Shown: positions 55,439-64,000 of the stretch, piece after piece
Numbering within the stretch: the stretch's first letter is position 1
How the letters are laid out: each line of letters opens with the position of its first letter
Assembly (NCBI GenBank): GCA_039545355.1
Contig: BCJJ01000004.1
Coordinates: forward strand, 1,878,801-1,942,800
Source: Trichosporon coremiiforme
Lineage: Eukaryota; Basidiomycota; Tremellomycetes; Trichosporonales; Trichosporonaceae
Direction: 5' to 3'
Length of the DNA stretch: 64,000 nt
Program-made: the position numbers and the translations under genes
The notes under the pieces: model-generated
What the model saw: the letters and a program-made list of their open reading frames with translations, nothing else
Databases searched by the model: none
Told to the model about the DNA's origin: nothing

Positions 55439-57531
55439 ATGCTGCTCCACCTGGCGCAGCTCCCCTTGCTCGCCGCCCTCGCCCTCGCCGCTCCCTACAA
55501 GCGCGCAACCACCAGCGACGGTGCCTCGGTCGCGGCACAGAGTTTCGACTATGTCATCGCCGGCGGAGGCCTGACTGGAGTCGTCGTCGCGCGCAGACTC
55601 GCTGAGGCGAACCACCGCGTCCTCCTCGTTGAGGCGGGAGGAGATGAGGAGGGCAACAACCTCGTGACTGGTGAGCCTGCAGCTTTGATTCTCCTGAGGT
55701 AATAGCTGACAGCAGACGCTTCCAAGTACACGCAGTCGTTTGACGTGAGTCACTTCTCGGCGCTCGGGTCGCCGCTGATCCGCTGATCGGGCGGGACGCT
55801 TGGACACATGGAGAGACACTTCGCAGCTGGGTCTCCGGCGACATTGAGCTGACTTTCAGAGCGGCATCGACTGGGCCTTCAACACCGTCCCCCAGCCCCA
55901 GGGCGGAGGCAAGAGCCTGAAGATCCGCGCCGGCAAGGGTCTCGGCGGCTCGACGCTCATCAATGGCATGGCGTGGACTAAGCCGCACACCTTCCAGCTC
56001 GACGACCTCGAGACGCTCGGCAACGCGGGTCTGAATTGGGACACGCTCGCGCCTCTGGTGAGTCCCCCCCTCACTCATAGCTACCCTGCACGTGGAACAC
56101 AGAACACAGCTGACAACAGATGCGCAGCGTTGAAACGTACCACCCCCCGACCTCTCAACAGCAGGCCGCCGGCCTGACCTTTGATGCCTCGTGCCACGGC
56201 ACCTCTGGCCCGATCGGTGTCAACATTAACCCCGGCGTTCCCGTTGCTTTCGAGAAGGTGTTCAACAACACCGGCGCCTCGCTCGGCCCTTACGCCCGCG
56301 ACCTCTCCTGCGGCAACCCCGCCATCCTCGGCCCCGTCGCGCACAACCAGGTCAACAACCGTCGTTCAGACACTTACCAGGGGTATCTGTGGCAGAAGGA
56401 CTTCCCTTCTCTGACCAGTGAGTAGCGAGGCGAGAGTAACGAGCCATTGCGGTTCTGGCGGGAACTATGCCAGTCACTGCCTTCGAGCGCGCAGCTGTAA
56501 AGGTCCGCAGTTCCAAGCTGACAGCAGTCCTCACCCACGCCGTCGTCGGCAAGGTGACCTTCTCCGGAACGCGCGCCACGGGTGTCGAGTTCCGTGACCA
56601 GTCTGGCACGACGCGCACCGTTGCTGCGGCCAAGGAAGTCTTGCTTGCCGCCGGATCGATCCGCACCCCCGTCCTCCTCCAGCACTCCGGCATTGGTCCC
56701 CGCGCCTTCCTCGAGTCCGCCGGCGTCAACGTGCTCGTCGACCTCCCCGCGGGCCAGAACCTGATCGACCAGACGACGTCCACAACTTCCTTCCAGTTTA
56801 CGGGTGGAGCAGCCGGAGGCGGGCAGTCGATCCTCTTCCCGCGTTTCCAGGACATCGCCGGCGGAGACTCGCAGCGTCTCTCGGGGCTCCTGCAAGCGAA
56901 TCTGGACAAGTGGGCGCAGGAAGCCGTCGATGCCGGCGCATCGAGCAACAAGGAAGGTCTGAAGAAGGCCTTGACGCTGCAGCGCGACTGGATCCTGAAC
57001 GACGGCGCGGCCGTCGGCGAGGCTTTCGACTGGACCGGTGGCGACAGCGTGAACTACGACACATGGTTCCTGCTCCCCTTCGGCCGCGGTTTCGTCCGCA
57101 TTAGCAACTCGGACCCGTACTCCAACTCGTTCACCGTCGACCCGCGTTTCTTCACGAACGAGTTCGACCGCCTCGCGACCGCCGCCACGCTGCGGTACAC
57201 CCGCACGTACTCCCGCACCCAGCCTCTGGCGGGCATCATCACGAACGAGTGGAAGCCCGGAAGCAGCACGGGCGACAGTCTCGAGGACTGGCTCTCCTTC
57301 GCGACCAACGACTACCGCAGCAACTGGCACCCGATCGGCACCTGCTCAATGCAGCCTCGGGCTGATGGCGGTGTCGTGGACTCGAATCACAAGGTGTACG
57401 GCACGCAGGGACTGCGTGTGCTCGATGCTTCTGTGCTCCCGTTCCAGGTCAGCAGTCACCTCATGACGGTGCTTTATGGCCTGGCCGAGCGCGCGGCAGA
57501 GGTGATCAAGAAGGACGCTTGTGCTGTCTAA
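55439..57531 (+). CDS. Secreted GMC-family FAD oxidoreductase
   Basis: Exons 55439-55670, 55716-55744, 55860-56057, 56120-56417 and 56474-57531 give 604 residues. A signal peptide (MLLHLAQLPLLAALALAAP) is followed by YKR, a possible Kex2 site. The FAD-binding dinucleotide motif VIAGGGLTGVVVARRLAEA (about residue 37-55) and LLVEAGG are present. So are GKGLGGSTLINGMAWTKP and the GMC signature GSIRTPVLLQHSGIGP. The catalytic pair is visible as NWHPIGTCSM (about residue 537) and SSHLMTVLYGLAE (about 579), both His, as in glucose oxidase and aryl-alcohol oxidase. The family oxidises alcohols or sugars with O2 or another acceptor; the substrate cannot be read from sequence. The second exon has only 29 nt. 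The enzyme appears intact and complete. Confidence 0.92.
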
Positions 57532-57747
57532 GCAGCACGAGCGAGCACGAGCGAAGCGAGCACGAGCGAAGCGAGTGCGGCGAGTGGCGCATACCGCAGC
57601 GCTCCACGCCACAAGTAAGCCGGCGACAGTCCGCCAGCAGTAGTAGTTTACGATAGCATTTGGACAATCACGATCATACGGACCTTTGGACGGATACATG
57701 CATAATGATACAAAGAGTTCTTCAAACTGGCACTCCCCTTCATTCCC

Positions 57748-59670
57748 TCACCGAGTATGAGAAGGGTTGTCGGGCTGGTTCTGCCGTTCGCGTGCCCACT
57801 CGGGGTTGTACGACGGCGGCACGAGTTCCAGATCCTCGTCCATGCGGCCCGCATCTTCCTCCTGCGCGACCCGCCGTGGCCGTCGCGTGCGTTCACTGGG
57901 CGGCGGCCGCGTCTTCCCCCCTTGCCCCGAGACTCCAACCTCATTCTGGACGGGACTCAGAGGACTCGGGGCGCCTGCTCCCAGGCCTCCAAACGTGCCC
58001 ATGCCGCCCAACGTTGCAGTACCGGGCGAAATGGGCGAGGGGGGGATAGACGCCGGCCCCGACGCGGGAATCGTAGCCTTGATCTCGCGTTCCAGCGGCG
58101 TGAGCGGCGTCGAATCAGTCTGGGACGGGCCGAAAGTGTGACCCGTCGTATTCGTCCAACTGTCCCCCGCTGTGCCGGGAGACAACAACTCGCTGTGCCT
58201 CGTCTGCGCCCCGGGGGTGAGGAACGCAGAACTGTTCGTCGTCGTCGTCGTCGGACTGTCGAGCGCATGTTTCGTCTCCGTCACCAGCGGGGGCAGGATT
58301 GGCCGCCCTGCCCCGGGTTTTGCCCCGGGCTGAGTGACGCCAGTCCCAGCAGCGGCCGACGTGAGCGGCACCGCGTCAATGTACGGTGTCGCAGTCGCCG
58401 AGTCGTCCACTTCGAACCGATCCCCGTTCTCGCTCGACTGAGGGGCGTACCCGCCGCGCTTTGACGAGCGGCGTTTGCCGAGTCGATAGAACAGAAAGCC
58501 GACCAGGGCTAAGACCAGAGCGCCGCCGACGCCGCCGACGACTCCGCCCACGATTGCGCCCGTGTTGGGGCCCGAAGAGGGCGCATGCGACGGCGTGATG
58601 GTCGGTGGGGGCCTTTGCGTCGTCGTTGATGGGGCGGGGTCCGTGTCGTTCCTGCCGTCAGCCTACGCCTAACGCTTCAAGACTTACAGACCACTCCAGA
58701 ACGCCACACTGCTCACGCCAAGCTGCATCGCGACCGGGTCGTCCGCAACCACAAGTGAGGCGTTGTACTTGACCTTCGGATCGAGGGGGATCGCAAACAG
58801 GACCGCGGGGATCTCGAACGGCGAGTCCCCGTCGTAGGCTAGGTCCCCCTGTAGCATGAGAGGAGGCAGAGGGGTACACTCGATTGTGAAGTACTTGCCC
58901 CAGGGGGAGAGGGAGCCTGAGACTTGCAGGAAGGACGTGTTTGTGGGCACGTTGAGGGACAGGCGGGAGAGTCGGGAGCCGATTGCTTGCGGGTAGGCTA
59001 TGTCGGAGGTCGTTGCTGGGTATCAGTAAGCAGAAGGGAGGGCATGCGTACCGATGGTCCTGTTGGTATTCTCGAGCACCGAGCTCACGTTCCACTGTCC
59101 CTCAAAGCCGAACTGGCGCGTGTTCAGCCGCCCGTCGCTGACGACGGCGTGCTCGACCCGGTCCTCCTCCTTGTGCGCTCCCTTCGTCCCCGTCGTGATC
59201 GTGATGTTTTCAATATGCACCGTCGCATTGCCCCCAAAGACATCGAGCATGACGCGATGACTGCCCCACAGCAGCTCGGGGCTCTCGACGAGCACGCCGG
59301 GTTCCGAACTCGGTTGAGAGGCCACGACCCTTCCGTCGATCCTCAACTGCAGCGTGTCGGCGGAACTGGCGTTCTCGAGATATCCATGGAACTTGACCCG
59401 GGTTAGAGGGAACACAAACTGGACGTTGGGCGAGAGGGATCCGGGGCACGAGACGCGCGGGTACAGCAGCTCGCTTGCTGGAGGAGTGGCCCACTGCGTG
59501 AGGGATGGGTAGGAGGGGACGCATTCCTTCCCCGAGCCGCCCGTCGTGTAGTGCACCTGGCCCCAGGTGGCCGGGTACGTCGTGTTGAAGTATGTGTCGG
59601 GCTTGAAGTCCTCTTGCGCGCGCACTCCGAGCACTCCGAGCGCGAGCGCGAGCAGCGCGAAGGCGTACAT
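57748..59670 (-). CDS. Single-pass membrane glycoprotein with PPxY tail
   Basis: Exons 59052-59670, 58688-59015 and 57748-58651 (introns 36 nt each) encode 616 residues. There is a signal peptide (MYAFALLALALGVLGVRA), then an ectodomain with several N-glycosylation sites (NTT, NAS, NAT, NIT, NVS, NRT, NDT). The beta-rich stretch VKFHGYLENASSADTLQLRI, then SHRVMLDVFGGNATVHIENI, recalls galactose-binding-like jelly rolls of fungal surface proteins. A Thr/Pro stalk leads to one membrane span (GGVVGGVGGALVLALVGFLF) and the basic stop KRRSSKR. The cytosolic tail is long, Thr/Pro/Gly-rich and ends with LVPPSYNPEW, a PPxY motif at about residues 594-597. The tail design matches the genes at 4780, 9229 and 11192, though the ectodomain differs. 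The function is unknown. Confidence 0.82.
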
Positions 59671-61357
59671 CGCGGTGGGGTCGGCGGGAGCCGCAATAAT
59701 CGTACTGATCCGAACGGTCGCGCGGTGGGTTCGTTATAGAGGTCGTGTGCGAGGTCGAAGTTTAGGTGGTCGACGTGTAGTAACAACAAAGTTAGTGAGA
59801 ACAAGTATGATGCGAAGATGTCAATACGTCAGCACACACCCGGAAAGGCCAAGGCTGCAGAAATCAGTGATGGCAGGGTGTACCCCGGGCACTAGCGCGG
59901 ATCGCCTAAGGTGTGGGTACGACTCTTGCCGCTGCGGCTCGGGCTTGAACTTTGTCAGTCGGCAAGCCCATCAGGCCATCGAAGAATTTGCGCAGCACCT
60001 GAGTCAACACTCAAAAGATCAAAGGGAGAACGTGCACGGGCGTCTCGGGGCTGAATGGGCGCCACCTGACCACTTTGCAGGTCGTGCCAAGAGGACAGAA
60101 ATCGCACGAGGTGCACGAGACTGAGGGAGGAGAGACTGCGCACCGTGGTGGGTTGAGTTGAGGGTACGGCGTGGATGTAGCCCGGTAGACAGCGGCAAAC
60201 ACAGCTATCAGGTGCTGCGCCCGGTGCCTTGCTCTCCTTGTGCCTGAGCGTCATATGTCCTCCCCGTGCAAAAGCCTGGACAGTATGCAAGAGAGTGGCT
60301 GGGGTCGAGCGTCTCTTCTGCAGCGCAGTCGTCCAAGTTGCACTTCAGGAAGAGAAGACGCATACGCGGACCGGCTGACGCGGACTAGAGTGCGCAAACG
60401 TAGTTAGACACGGGGTGGGAGCCATCGGGCCCGCTAACACAAGGGCCGGTGCCCAGGTCCCGGAATAGGACACTCGGTGTCCATCTTCTGTCTCATAGCC
60501 GTTCATGGGGTCGCTTCAGAGCGCTTCTCATGGAGGATAGCAGAGACGGAGAACGAAGCTTCCTGCCAGCGAGTGGGTCCCGGGTGCACTGGTGCGGACG
60601 GAAGACGTCTGGAGGGTATTTGGTCGCTCGCACAGTCTGGCACCAAGTCTTCTCCCCAGCTGTCTCGGTGTCACTTCTCAGCCTCGGCCCGGACACCGGT
60701 AGGCGTCTGGTGTGACCTTGTCTGGCGCTAACCCGGTTTCAACTCTCGCCAATCCTCTATGAGCAGAAGGAACGCCGGAAACGATCGACGAGCAGTGGAG
60801 ATGACCTTGCTGTCCTGTAAATCTCCCGCCTCTTCGACTTCTCCATCATCCTTGCTATGACGTCCTTCTCACTGCTTGACGAACACAACATCGGGCCCCG
60901 GGTGGAAACCGCAATGTTTGACGCCGAACGATGAGCCCGATGGCAATATGGCAACCCAGTGCGCGATTAAGAGGCCGACGGCATCCACGGTGGCCAACGG
61001 CCAACACCCACGAAAGCACTCGGCACCGACCTGGGTTGCCGCGTGGAAGTGCTCCCGCTCGATCAAGCCTCGGCCAGATAACCTCGTTGAGGGAATCGAA
61101 GGCTGCAAAAGTCCGCGAGCCGCCTGCCGTCTGGACTCCGCATCCACACACCTCAACTGCATACCTGTGACCTCATCTCCTCCTTTCTGCTTGTTTGATA
61201 CCACACTCTCTCAACGACTCGCCGCCAACACTCCGACTGTCTACGGTATCACCTAGGTCACCCAAAAGCGAGCGGCCTACACATAACAGCATAACATAGC
61301 GGCTCGTGCTTCCGACTCGCGACACGATTTCCGCCGCCTTCCCTCACAATCGTCATC
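59671..61357. other. Intergenic, no gene seen
   Basis: About 1.7 kb between divergent genes (minus-strand membrane glycoprotein, plus-strand DUF1279 gene). It presumably holds both promoters. Open frames on both strands show no domain. Weak AT-rich sequence lies near 61280. Confidence 0.45.
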
Positions 61358-62240
61358 ATGGCCTCCCGACTCGCTCCTGGCCTCCGCCTCCTGGCCCGGA
61401 GACAGGTGCAGGTCCCCGCCCGCCGTCTCCCCCCAGCTCCGCTATCGACCCAGCTGATCTTCCCGCGCTACGCTCAACGGAGCTTTTCCACCACCCCCCG
61501 GAGGTCTGACGACGATGACGACCGTCGCCGCTCCTCCCCCAACTCCTCTTCTTCTTCCTCCTCCTCGTCCAACCAAAAGTCGGACCCCAACTCGGACACG
61601 AACCCCGACGGCAGCAAGAAGTCGTCGTACCAGCGTTTCAAGGACCTGACAAAGACGTACGGCTCCTACGCCGTGCTCATGTACCTTGCCCTCTCTGCCG
61701 TGGACTATTCCCTCTCCTTCGCCTTCGTGCACGCGATCGGTGTCGAAAGGCTGGAACCCTACGTCGACCGCATGACGCACGCGTACCGCTCCCTCCGGTA
61801 CGGTCCCGAGGAGGCAGACAGGATCCGGGCCGAGCACGAGGCGCAGCTCGAAGCGGACCGCGTCGAGGCTGCTGCCGACGCGGCCGAGGAGAGGCGCACG
61901 GGACACAAGAAGGAGGTCGCTTGGTGGAACAACAAGCAGCTCTGGGCCGAGGCTGCGCTCGCGTACCCCATTCACAAGATTCTGCTGCTCCCCGTGAGGG
62001 CCGGATTGACCGTGGCGTGGACGCCGAAGGTCGTCAACTGGCTTCGGGCACGGGGATGGATTGGAGCGGTAAGTCTATGACAGGACGAGGGACGCTGTCC
62101 CGAGTCCCAGGCTGGAGATAACAGGTATGCTGACATTACAGGCGGGAACGAAACGCGCGGCCCAGGAAGGCGCCGACTTCATGCGCGAGCAGGGCAAGCG
62201 GGCGATGGACGCGGCCAAGAAGGCGAGGCATCGCGACTAA
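61358..62240 (+). CDS. Mitochondrial DUF1279 (FAM210/NAT2-like) membrane protein
   Basis: Exons 61358-62068 and 62142-62240 give 269 residues. The N-terminus (MASRLAPGLRLLARRQVQVP, then ARRLP) is a mitochondrial presequence; RSFSTTPRR is the usual end of such leaders. A Ser/Asp-rich low-complexity linker follows. The DUF1279 domain contains YQRFKDLTKTYGSYAVLMYL, ALSAVDYSLSFAFVHAIGVE and, after a charged segment, WAEAALAYPIHKILLLPVRA, then WTPKVVNWLRARGW. Yeast Nat2 and animal FAM210A/B share this domain; they are inner-membrane proteins linked to mitochondrial translation and metabolism, with no known enzyme activity. The C-terminal exon adds an amphipathic, Lys/Arg-rich helix. The model has no conflicts. 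Confidence 0.85.
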
Positions 62241-62543
62241 TTTTCCTATCATTACACTACACACACCTCTCACATTTCAACATAGAACAGCACACGCCTC
62301 TCACCAGGCATATCCAGACCCTTGGCAGATTACAACTCGAGCATGCATCTCTAGAGCAGAGCAAATGGCTGCGTCGGTATAGATAAGGAAGATGGCGAGG
62401 GAGAGAGAGATAGAGACCAAACGTCGAATCGAACCGGCGGTTCGTCAAAAATACAGTCGTCACGGCAATGGGAGCGACACAGGACACAAGACAGTTGCAG
62501 ACGGGCTGCGCACGCCGCGCACTCGCGCTGACGCGCGAGCGCG
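62241..62543. other. Convergent 3' region
   Basis: About 300 bp between the stops of two convergent genes. It is AT-richer than its surroundings near 62250-62290, consistent with transcript ends. No gene is seen. Confidence 0.4.
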
Positions 62544-63680
62544 CTAGAGAATCGTGCACGACTTCTTCTTCGGCTTGCGCTGCAGTCCCGCTGCCGGCCG
62601 GTCCGCGGGCGTGAGGACGGCGCGGATCGCCTCGTCGAACACGTTCTTAAGACCCTCCTGCGTCTTCGAGCTCGCCTCGACGTAGCGCACCGCGCCGACC
62701 TCCTTTGCCATCTGCATGCCCTGGTTGTACGTGATTGGCGAGAAACGCCGCTCACGCAGCCGCTGGATCGTCGTCGGGTCGTCGCGCAGGTCGAGCTTGG
62801 TTCCGACCAGAATGATCGGCACGCCCGCAGCGTGGTGTCGAATCTCCGGAATCCATTTCTGATGTCAGCTACCGATTCACGAAGAGCAGCTTCGCCAGGA
62901 GTAACCAAGCCATCGCATGCCACCCCACGGCACACTCACTGTCTTGATGTTCTCGAACGATGGCGGAGAGATCACCGAGAAACAGACCAGGAATACGTCC
63001 GTTTGCGGGTATGACAGGGGTCGCAGGCGGCTGTACGTCAGCTCATGCCGGCTCATCGGTAGCTGATCCAAGCTCGAAGCTCGGAACACACTGCTTACGG
63101 CAGCCAGCGCAGCACCGAGCCCGTGATGCGACTCACTCATAGTCCTCTTGTCCTGCCGTGTCCCACAGTCCAAGCGAGATCGGTCTCCGGTCGACGAGTA
63201 CTTGCGCCGAGTAGTTGTCAAACACCTGTTGTCAGCTGTGTCGACGGGATAATCGAAGCAGAACGCACAGTCGGGACGTATCTGATGTCAGCTAAGTCCC
63301 ACCACTCTTGTAGCTCATACTCACTCTCCCGGGAAGGCATTCGTCGTGTATGAGATCAGCAGACATGTCTGCAAAGGTCAGCATCGGCACCAGATCATCA
63401 GTCATCCCTATCGGCAACTGCATCAGCCAGCCGGGCTGCTCGAGCTTCTCGGGCAGAAGACAACGAGGGCTGCACAGGGCGAGGAGGGCAGGGACGATGT
63501 GCACGAACCTTGCCGACTGCACCGTCTCCGACGACAACACCTGGTCTGTCAGTTTGGACACTTGGGCGTCTCGCATAACGCGTTGCTAGGAGTCATGTTG
63601 TGATCGGACGAGCGCGAGCACAGGGGAGGGAGGGAAGCGGGGAGCAACTCACACTTTATCGCTTGGATGTTGTGGTTCAT
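62544..63680 (-). CDS. RAC1: Rac-type small GTPase
   Basis: Seven exons: 63653-63680, 63509-63540, 63325-63368, 63269-63281, 63137-63225, 62940-63030 and 62544-62858, for 203 residues. Rac controls actin, polarised growth and NADPH-oxidase signalling at the plasma membrane. Splicing recovers the whole G domain: [20 protein letters not shown] (P-loop), [12 protein letters not shown] (switch I), [20 protein letters not shown] (switch II), TKLD and the EASSKTQ element. [16 protein letters not shown] and [10 protein letters not shown] favour Rac over Cdc42. The C-terminus [10 protein letters not shown] has a polybasic stretch and a CAAX box predicted to be geranylgeranylated. The fourth exon is only 13 nt. 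The second intron starts with a weak donor (gttcgt). The hypervariable tail is somewhat longer than usual. Confidence 0.93.
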
Positions 63681-64000
63681 CCTGGGCGATCACTCTCTCA
63701 CGCTTTCACTCTAGTTTTGAGTCTAGGGCACGATGATGGCACGGGCGGTGGATGGCGCGATGCAAGATGGTGATGGGGTTGGTGGGATGGCGAGAGGACG
63801 CAAAAAGCGGCGGAGAGGCTGCCGACTGGCTGGGTGACTGGCTGGCTAACTGGCTGGCTGGCTGGCTGGCTGGCTGCTGGCTTGCTGGCCGGCTGGCTGG
63901 GTGCTGCGTTCGGCGAGGCTGGATTGCAGGATATGGCGATGGGCCGAATGCAGGGGCGGCAGAAAAGAGCAGGGGGAAGGCGAGGGAAGGGTAATCGACC
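63681..64000. other. RAC1 upstream region
   Basis: This is the 5' flank of RAC1 up to the window edge. Apart from the ggct repeat listed separately, nothing is recognised. Confidence 0.4.
63826..63903. repeat. GGCT microsatellite
   Basis: An imperfect run of ggct units (ctggctggctaactggctgg and onward), interrupted by taac, gctt and ggcc. It lies about 150-220 bp upstream of the RAC1 start, within the probable promoter. Confidence 0.85.

Noticed and set aside
62426..62450. Possible tRNA B box on the minus strand (ggttcgattcgac)
   Set aside because: No A box at the right distance, no matching acceptor stem and no anticodon arm can be drawn, so a tRNA is not supported. No other tRNA was found in the window.

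Overview
The window reads as nuclear DNA of a basidiomycete yeast, most likely a tremellomycete (Trichosporonales/Tremellales type). The evidence is GC-rich coding with strong third-position GC bias, genes split by many very short introns (about 32-60 nt, donor gtgag/gtaag, branch ctgac/ctaac just before a cag acceptor), and conserved proteins (CK2 alpha, RAC1, PAH1, SWC4, eIF3h) of basidiomycete character. All gene models below were spliced by eye: I required frame closure across every intron and agreement with the protein family. No RNA genes, CRISPR arrays, bacterial-type operons or intact transposons were seen.

Layout. 0-1.4 kb: 5' part of an F-BAR protein gene (minus) that leaves the window. 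3.0-4.3 kb: CK2 catalytic subunit (minus). 4.8-11.5 kb: three minus-strand genes for single-pass membrane proteins whose cytosolic tails carry PPxY (WW-binding) motifs. 12.1-18.2 kb: an array of seven related BTB/POZ-like genes, most visibly decaying (stop codons, frameshifts, a lost start codon). 18.6-24.3 kb: a dense housekeeping block with UTP23, eIF3h, SWC4 and RRP45; SWC4 and RRP45 are divergent across only 192 bp. 26.8-32.6 kb: a huge low-complexity protein of unknown function. 33.0-34.6 kb: a mitochondrial fusion of an Aim32/sucrase-ferredoxin-like domain with an adrenodoxin-type ferredoxin. 34.7-35.6 kb: RNA polymerase subunit RPB4. 37.1-43.5 kb: a DH-BAR Rho GEF. 44.5-48.0 kb: the lipin phosphatidate phosphatase PAH1. 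48.8-51.5 kb: an AVT1-like vacuolar amino-acid transporter. 51.5-55.4 kb: a gene-poor stretch with repeats. 55.4-57.5 kb: a secreted GMC oxidoreductase. 57.7-59.7 kb: a fourth PPxY membrane protein. 61.4-62.2 kb: a mitochondrial DUF1279 protein. 62.5-63.7 kb: RAC1.

How the genes fit together. Most conserved genes serve general functions (rRNA processing, RNA decay, translation initiation, chromatin remodelling, transcription, lipid synthesis). Several bear on polarity and the cell surface: the F-BAR protein, the Rho GEF, RAC1 and the PPxY membrane proteins. Physical proximity of these is not evidence of a pathway. The two accessory-looking regions are the PPxY membrane-protein cluster and the adjoining BTB-like array, which together span about 4.8-18.2 kb. 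The ferredoxin fusion is the most unusual single protein.
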